From Ancylobacter radicis (GTDB lineage Bacteria; Pseudomonadota; Alphaproteobacteria; Rhizobiales; Xanthobacteraceae), in NCBI RefSeq assembly GCF_018449475.1, contig NZ_JAHCQH010000015.1:1-64000 (forward strand): DNA of 64,000 nt, read 5' to 3'. The notes under the pieces were generated by a model. The model ran no database searches. It was given only the letters and a program-made list of their open reading frames with translations, and was not told where the DNA came from. The translations under genes and the position numbers were made by a program. Shown piece after piece: positions 60,789 through 64,000 of this stretch. The stretch's first letter is position 1. Each line of letters opens with the position of its first letter.

Positions 60789-61997
60789 TCACACCGCCGC
60801 CAGCGCCCGGACGATATCGTCGGTCAGGTCGTCCACATGTTCGAGGCCGACCGACAGCCGCACCATGCCCTCGGAAATCCCCATCTCCGCCCGCGCCTCG
60901 GGCGTGAAACGCTGATGCGTCGTGGTCGCGGGATGGGTGACCAGGCTCTTGGCATCGCCGAGATTGTTGGAGATGCGCACCACCTTGAGCTGGTTGAGGA
61001 AGCGGAAGGCGCCGGCCTTGCCACCCGCGACCTCGAAGGTCACCAGCGTGCCGCCCCCGCGCATCTGGCGCTTGGCCAGTTCATGCTGGGGATGGTCGGC
61101 GCGGTAAGGATAGATCACCTTGCCGACCTTGCCCTCGCCGGCCAGCCGATCGGCCAGCGCGGTCGCCGTCGCCTGCGAGCGTTCGACGCGCAGCGGCAGC
61201 GTCTCCAGCCCCTTGAGCATCACCCAGGCATTGAAGGGCGAGACGGAAGGGCCGGTCTGGCGCAGAAAGGTCTGCAAATGGTCGGTGAGGAACTTCTCCG
61301 AACACAGCACGACGCCGGCAAGGCAGCGGCCCTGCCCGTCAATGTGCTTGGTGGCGGAATAGACGACCACATCGGCGCCGAGCGCCAGCGGGCTCTGCAG
61401 CATGGGCGTGGCGAACACATTGTCGACGATGAGGCAGGCGCCCGCCGCCTTGGAGATGTCCGCCACAGCGGCGATGTCGACCAGTTCCAGCGTCGGGTTG
61501 GTCGGGCTCTCCAGGAAGAACACCTTGGTTTCCGGCCGCACCGCCGCCTGCCAGGCGGACAGGTCGGTGCCATCCACCAGCGTGGTGGCGACGCCGAAGC
61601 GCGGCAGCAATTCCTCGATCACATAGCGGCAGGAGCCGAACAGCGCGCGCGCCGCCACCACATGGTCACCGCTTTTCAGCTGGCAGAGCAGCGAGGCGGT
61701 CACCGCCGCCATACCGGACGCCGTGGCACGCGCCACTTCGGCCCCTTCCAGCAGCGCAATGCGGGTCTCGAACATCGCCGCGGTCGGGTTGGAATAGCGG
61801 GTATAGATGAAGCCGGGATCCTCGCCCTTGAAGCGGGCTTCCGCCTGCTCGGCCGTGTCATAGACATAGCCCTGGGTGAGGTAGAGCGCCTCGGCCGTCT
61901 CGCCGAAAGGCGAGCGCAGGATACCGCCATGGACGAGGCGGGTATCGGGGCGAAGCTGGGCAATCTCGGCGGGGGAAAGCTTGTCGTTCTGGCTCAT
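60789..61997 (-). CDS. metZ: O-succinylhomoserine sulfhydrylase
   Basis: MetZ is a PLP enzyme that makes homocysteine directly from O-succinylhomoserine and sulfide in methionine synthesis. The 402-residue protein has YSRYSNPTAAMFETRIALLEGAE-type N-terminal region (as YTRYSNPT), TASGMAAVTASLL, FLESPTNPTLELVD, LIVDNVFATPM and the PLP lysine in VVYSATKHIDGQGR. The ending RLSVGLEHVDDLTDDI is typical. GGAG precedes the ATG at spacing 9. A SAM-II riboswitch lies 66-123 bp upstream, so translation falls when S-adenosylmethionine is plentiful. Confidence 0.96.
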   Translation of the reverse strand: MSQNDKLSPAEIAQLRPDTRLVHGGILRSPFGETAEALYLTQGYVYDTAEQAEARFKGEDPGFIYTRYSNPTAAMFETRIALLEGAEVARATASGMAAVTASLLCQLKSGDHVVAARALFGSCRYVIEELLPRFGVATTLVDGTDLSAWQAAVRPETKVFFLESPTNPTLELVDIAAVADISKAAGACLIVDNVFATPMLQSPLALGADVVVYSATKHIDGQGRCLAGVVLCSEKFLTDHLQTFLRQTGPSVSPFNAWVMLKGLETLPLRVERSQATATALADRLAGEGKVGKVIYPYRADHPQHELAKRQMRGGGTLVTFEVAGGKAGAFRFLNQLKVVRISNNLGDAKSLVTHPATTTHQRFTPEARAEMGISEGMVRLSVGLEHVDDLTDDIVRALAAV

Positions 61998-62062
61998 CGG
62001 GCGGCTCCGCTATCCTGCACAGACAGACCGGGAACGCCCACGCGCATGCGCTGCGCGGCCCC

Positions 62063-62120
62063 GACCTTTTTAGCAACCTTATTTAGCGTGGCGGCAAGCC
62101 GGCCGGCTCAAATGACCACG
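62063..62120 (-). ncRNA. SAM-II riboswitch in the metZ leader
   Basis: Reading the minus strand from 62120: CGTGGTCATTTGAGCCGG, then GCTTGCCGCCACGCTAAAT and GTTGCTAAAAAGG. The parts match the SAM-II consensus: the first stem CGTGG pairs with CCACG (62090-62086), the conserved ATTTGA loop, and the GCTAAAAAGG pseudoknot strand near 62073-62064. SAM-II is known from alphaproteobacterial metA, metX and metZ leaders and blocks translation on binding SAM. Confidence 0.92.
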
Positions 62121-62232
62121 TTCCCGGCGGGATTACTCCCGCACCCGGCTTGGCGTCAAGGGGCGCGTCCGTTAAACCGAACGGAACTTGCGCGAGGCGG
62201 GACCGCGCGCGGCGAGAAGCGGAGCGAACGGC

Positions 62233-63351
62233 GTGGCTATTTCGGGTCTTAGCGGCGAGGGTATCCTGCCGGGCCATGCCATCGAGGCGCTGGCCGAGCG
62301 CGGGCAAATCCGCATCGGCCGCCCCTTCGATGCCGACCAGATCCAGCCCGCGAGCCTCGATTTGCGCCTCGGCCCGACCGCCTGGCGCATCCGCGCGAGC
62401 TTCCTGCCCGGCCCGAACGAGACAGTGGCCGACCGGCTGGCCCGGCTCGCTTTGCACAAGCTCGACCTCACCGCGGGCGAGGTGCTGGAGACCGGCTGCG
62501 TCTATCTCGTCGAGCTGGAGGAGGCGCTCGCTCTGCCCTCCGACATCGCCGCCTCGGCCAACCCGAAAAGCTCCACCGGCCGGCTCGACGTGTTCACCCG
62601 CGTCATCGCCGACCGCTCGCGCGCCTTCGACATCGTGCCGGCGGGCTATGAGGGCCGGCTGTATCTCGAAATCAGCCCGCGCACCTTCCCGATCCTGGTG
62701 CGGCAGGGCTCGCGCCTGTCGCAGATCCGCTTCCGGCGTGGCGACGCGCGGCTCGACGAGGCGGCGCTGGCCGCCCTCAATGCGAGCGACCGGCTGGTCG
62801 ACAGCGCGACGCCCGACACGGTGGGCGGCGGCATCGCGGTCAGCGTCGACCTGTCCGGGGAAGGCTTTGGCGGGCTGCTCGGCTTCCGCGCCAAGCGCCA
62901 CACGGCGGTGATCGACGTCGACAAGCGCGCCGCCTGCGAGGTCGAGGATTTCTGGGAGCCGCTGGTGACGCGCGGCCGGCGCGAACTGGTGCTCGACCCC
63001 GACGCCTTCTACATCCTCGCCTCCAAGGAAGCCGTGCATGTGCCGCCGAGCCATGCCGCCGAGATGGTGCCGTTCGACCCGCTGGTCGGCGAATTCCGCG
63101 TGCACTATGCCGGCTTCTTCGACCCCGGCTTCGGCCATGACGCCGCCGGGGGAACGGGCGCGCGCGCCGTGCTGGAGGTACGCTCGCGCGAGGTGCCATT
63201 CATTCTGGAGGACGGCCAGATCGTCGGGCGTCTGGTCTATGAGCGCATGATCGAGCGCCCCCGCACCCTCTATGGCGAGGGCCTCGGCTCGAACTATCAG
63301 GCGCAGGGGCTGAAGCTGTCCAAGCACTTCCTGCCCTGGACGCGGGACTGA
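62233..63351 (+). CDS. dcd: 2'-deoxycytidine 5'-triphosphate deaminase (two-domain type)
   Basis: A 372-residue protein of the long, duplicated Dcd type found in alphaproteobacteria; it deaminates dCTP toward dUTP for dTMP synthesis. The first half has QIQPASLDLRLGPTAWRI and ANPKSSTGRLDVFTRVI, with SxxGR-type substrate motif and PAGYEGRLYLEISPRTFPI. The second half repeats the fold: VHVPPSHAAEMVPFDPLVGEFRVHYAGFFDPGFG and VLEVRSREVPFILEDGQIVGRLVYERM. The GTG at 62233 has GGAG eight bases upstream; the earlier TTG at 62188 is unlikely. Divergent from metZ. Confidence 0.9.
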   Translation: MAISGLSGEGILPGHAIEALAERGQIRIGRPFDADQIQPASLDLRLGPTAWRIRASFLPGPNETVADRLARLALHKLDLTAGEVLETGCVYLVELEEALALPSDIAASANPKSSTGRLDVFTRVIADRSRAFDIVPAGYEGRLYLEISPRTFPILVRQGSRLSQIRFRRGDARLDEAALAALNASDRLVDSATPDTVGGGIAVSVDLSGEGFGGLLGFRAKRHTAVIDVDKRAACEVEDFWEPLVTRGRRELVLDPDAFYILASKEAVHVPPSHAAEMVPFDPLVGEFRVHYAGFFDPGFGHDAAGGTGARAVLEVRSREVPFILEDGQIVGRLVYERMIERPRTLYGEGLGSNYQAQGLKLSKHFLPWTRD

Positions 63352-63372
63352 GCGCGCACGTCCAGAGGCCTC

Positions 63373-64000
63373 TCACCCCACCGGCGGGTCGCGCCCTTCC
63401 ACGAAGGCGCGGATCAGATGATGGGCGATCGCCATCGCCGGCGGGGCGGTCAGCCCGTCGGGGTGCGTGCGGGTGAGCAGCAGCGCCGCTTCGTCGCGGT
63501 GGAACCAGCGCGCGGCTTCCAGCTCGTTCGGGTCGATGGTGATCTCGCGGGTGATCGCCTGCGCATGCATGCCGATCATCACCGACATGGGGAACGGCCA
63601 GGGCTGCGAGGCGAGATAGCGCACCGCGCGGGTGAGAATGCCCGCCTCTTCCAGCGTCTCGCGCTGCACCGCCTGTTCGAAGGTCTCGCCCGGCTCGACG
63701 AAGCCGGCCAGGCACGACCACATGCCCGGCGCGAAGCGGGCGGAGCGGCCGAGCAGGCACTCGTCGCCATCCACCACCAGCATGATGACCACCGGATCGG
63801 TGCGTGGGAAATGCTGCGCGCCGCAATGGGCGCATTCCCGCCGCCAGCCGCCCTCGACCGCCGTGAGCGGCTGCGCGCAATTGGAGCAATAGGTCCGCCG
63901 GTCATGCCAGGCCAGCATCGACTTGGCGCAGGCCAGTTCGCCGAGCTGCTCGGGCGAGACCAGCCCCTCCACCGCGATGCGGCGCAGATCGGTGATCAGC
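63373..64000 (-). CDS. nudC: NADH pyrophosphatase NudC (N-terminus beyond the window)
   Basis: A Nudix hydrolase that splits NAD(H) and can decap NAD-capped RNA. The visible 209 codons include the zinc ribbon YCSNCAQPL...RRECAHCGAQHFPR, the Nudix box GFVEPGETFEQAVQRETLEEAG and the NudC signature SQPWPFPMSVMIG just after it. The C-terminus is complete at 63373. The frame stays open to the right edge (LRRIAVEGLVSPEQLG at 64000-63950), so the start lies outside. Convergent with dcd, 21 bp apart. Confidence 0.94.
   Translation of the reverse strand, partial: LITDLRRIAVEGLVSPEQLGELACAKSMLAWHDRRTYCSNCAQPLTAVEGGWRRECAHCGAQHFPRTDPVVIMLVVDGDECLLGRSARFAPGMWSCLAGFVEPGETFEQAVQRETLEEAGILTRAVRYLASQPWPFPMSVMIGMHAQAITREITIDPNELEAARWFHRDEAALLLTRTHPDGLTAPPAMAIAHHLIRAFVEGRDPPVG

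Noticed and set aside
1..64000. tRNA, rRNA, CRISPR arrays and insertion sequences
   Set aside because: Reading both strands by eye I saw no cloverleaf-like intergenic sequence, no regularly spaced repeats and no transposase; this is not a substitute for tRNAscan or a repeat finder.

Overview
The window is 64 kb of GC-rich, gene-dense chromosome from an alphaproteobacterium, most likely a member of the Hyphomicrobiales (Rhizobiales). Xanthobacteraceae such as Ancylobacter, Starkeya or Xanthobacter would fit. The order is supported by a GcrA cell-cycle regulator with a cluster of GANTC sites, a complete PhyR/NepR/EcfG general stress response locus, a SAM-II riboswitch in front of metZ, a split three-subunit transhydrogenase next to an aa3-oxidase subunit IV gene, and a methanol-metabolism-type cytochrome c. 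I saw no rRNA, tRNA, CRISPR array, complete insertion sequence or prophage. Almost everything is housekeeping or core accessory. The only stretch that looks recently acquired is about 6.0-7.4 kb.

Layout. 0-6 kb: transhydrogenase pntAA/pntAB with a cytochrome oxidase subunit, a UbiB-type kinase, a membrane protein, a heme-dependent N-demethylase family protein and mscL. 6-7.4 kb: an AT-richer patch with a small HNH protein, a lipoprotein and a short unknown protein. 7.5-12.2 kb: a symporter-fused hybrid histidine kinase and a LuxR-type regulator resembling the CrbS/CrbR acetate-switch pair, around a DUF3088 gene. 12.3-15.8 kb: small metabolic genes and a MerR regulator. 16.2-19.6 kb: a large PodJ-like SEL1-repeat membrane protein. 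19.6-28.1 kb: the four-gene ligase-associated DNA repair system (pdeM, Lhr-type helicase, exonuclease, ATP-dependent ligase). It is split into two divergent blocks by a zinc-ribbon protein, a GYF/TM2 protein and a methyltransferase, and its ligase carries an in-frame palindromic repeat. 28-33.3 kb: a fused methyltransferase, cytochrome c, pyrD, an S24/LexA-like regulator and a glycine-zipper lipoprotein. 33.5-38.7 kb: peroxiredoxin, fmt/def, rmuC and a LysR regulator. 38.7-43.7 kb: the general stress response core (nepR-ecfG divergent from phyR and a HWE/HisKA_2-type kinase) with several target genes. 43.9-53 kb: glnD, a transporter, an FkbM methyltransferase, a class A PBP, a metalloprotease and gcrA. 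53.5-58.6 kb: argD-argF-hslO and, on the other strand, argE. 58.7-64 kb: trkH, apaG, metZ with its SAM-II riboswitch, dcd and a partial nudC.

The most informative signals are regulatory. By eye I found six sites matching GGAAC-N16-CGTT, the EcfG promoter, all with the same spacing and all in the 5' region of a gene. They tie the stress sigma factor, its anti-sigma and anti-anti-sigma factors, a DUF1328 peptide, a glycine-zipper lipoprotein, an unknown secreted protein and a PRC-barrel protein into one regulon. Other clear elements are the SAM-II riboswitch, a palindrome straddling the -10 box of the S24 regulator, a palindrome in front of the LysR gene, and a promoter plus hairpin immediately before argD. 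Several families of short palindromic repeats occupy most long intergenic gaps.
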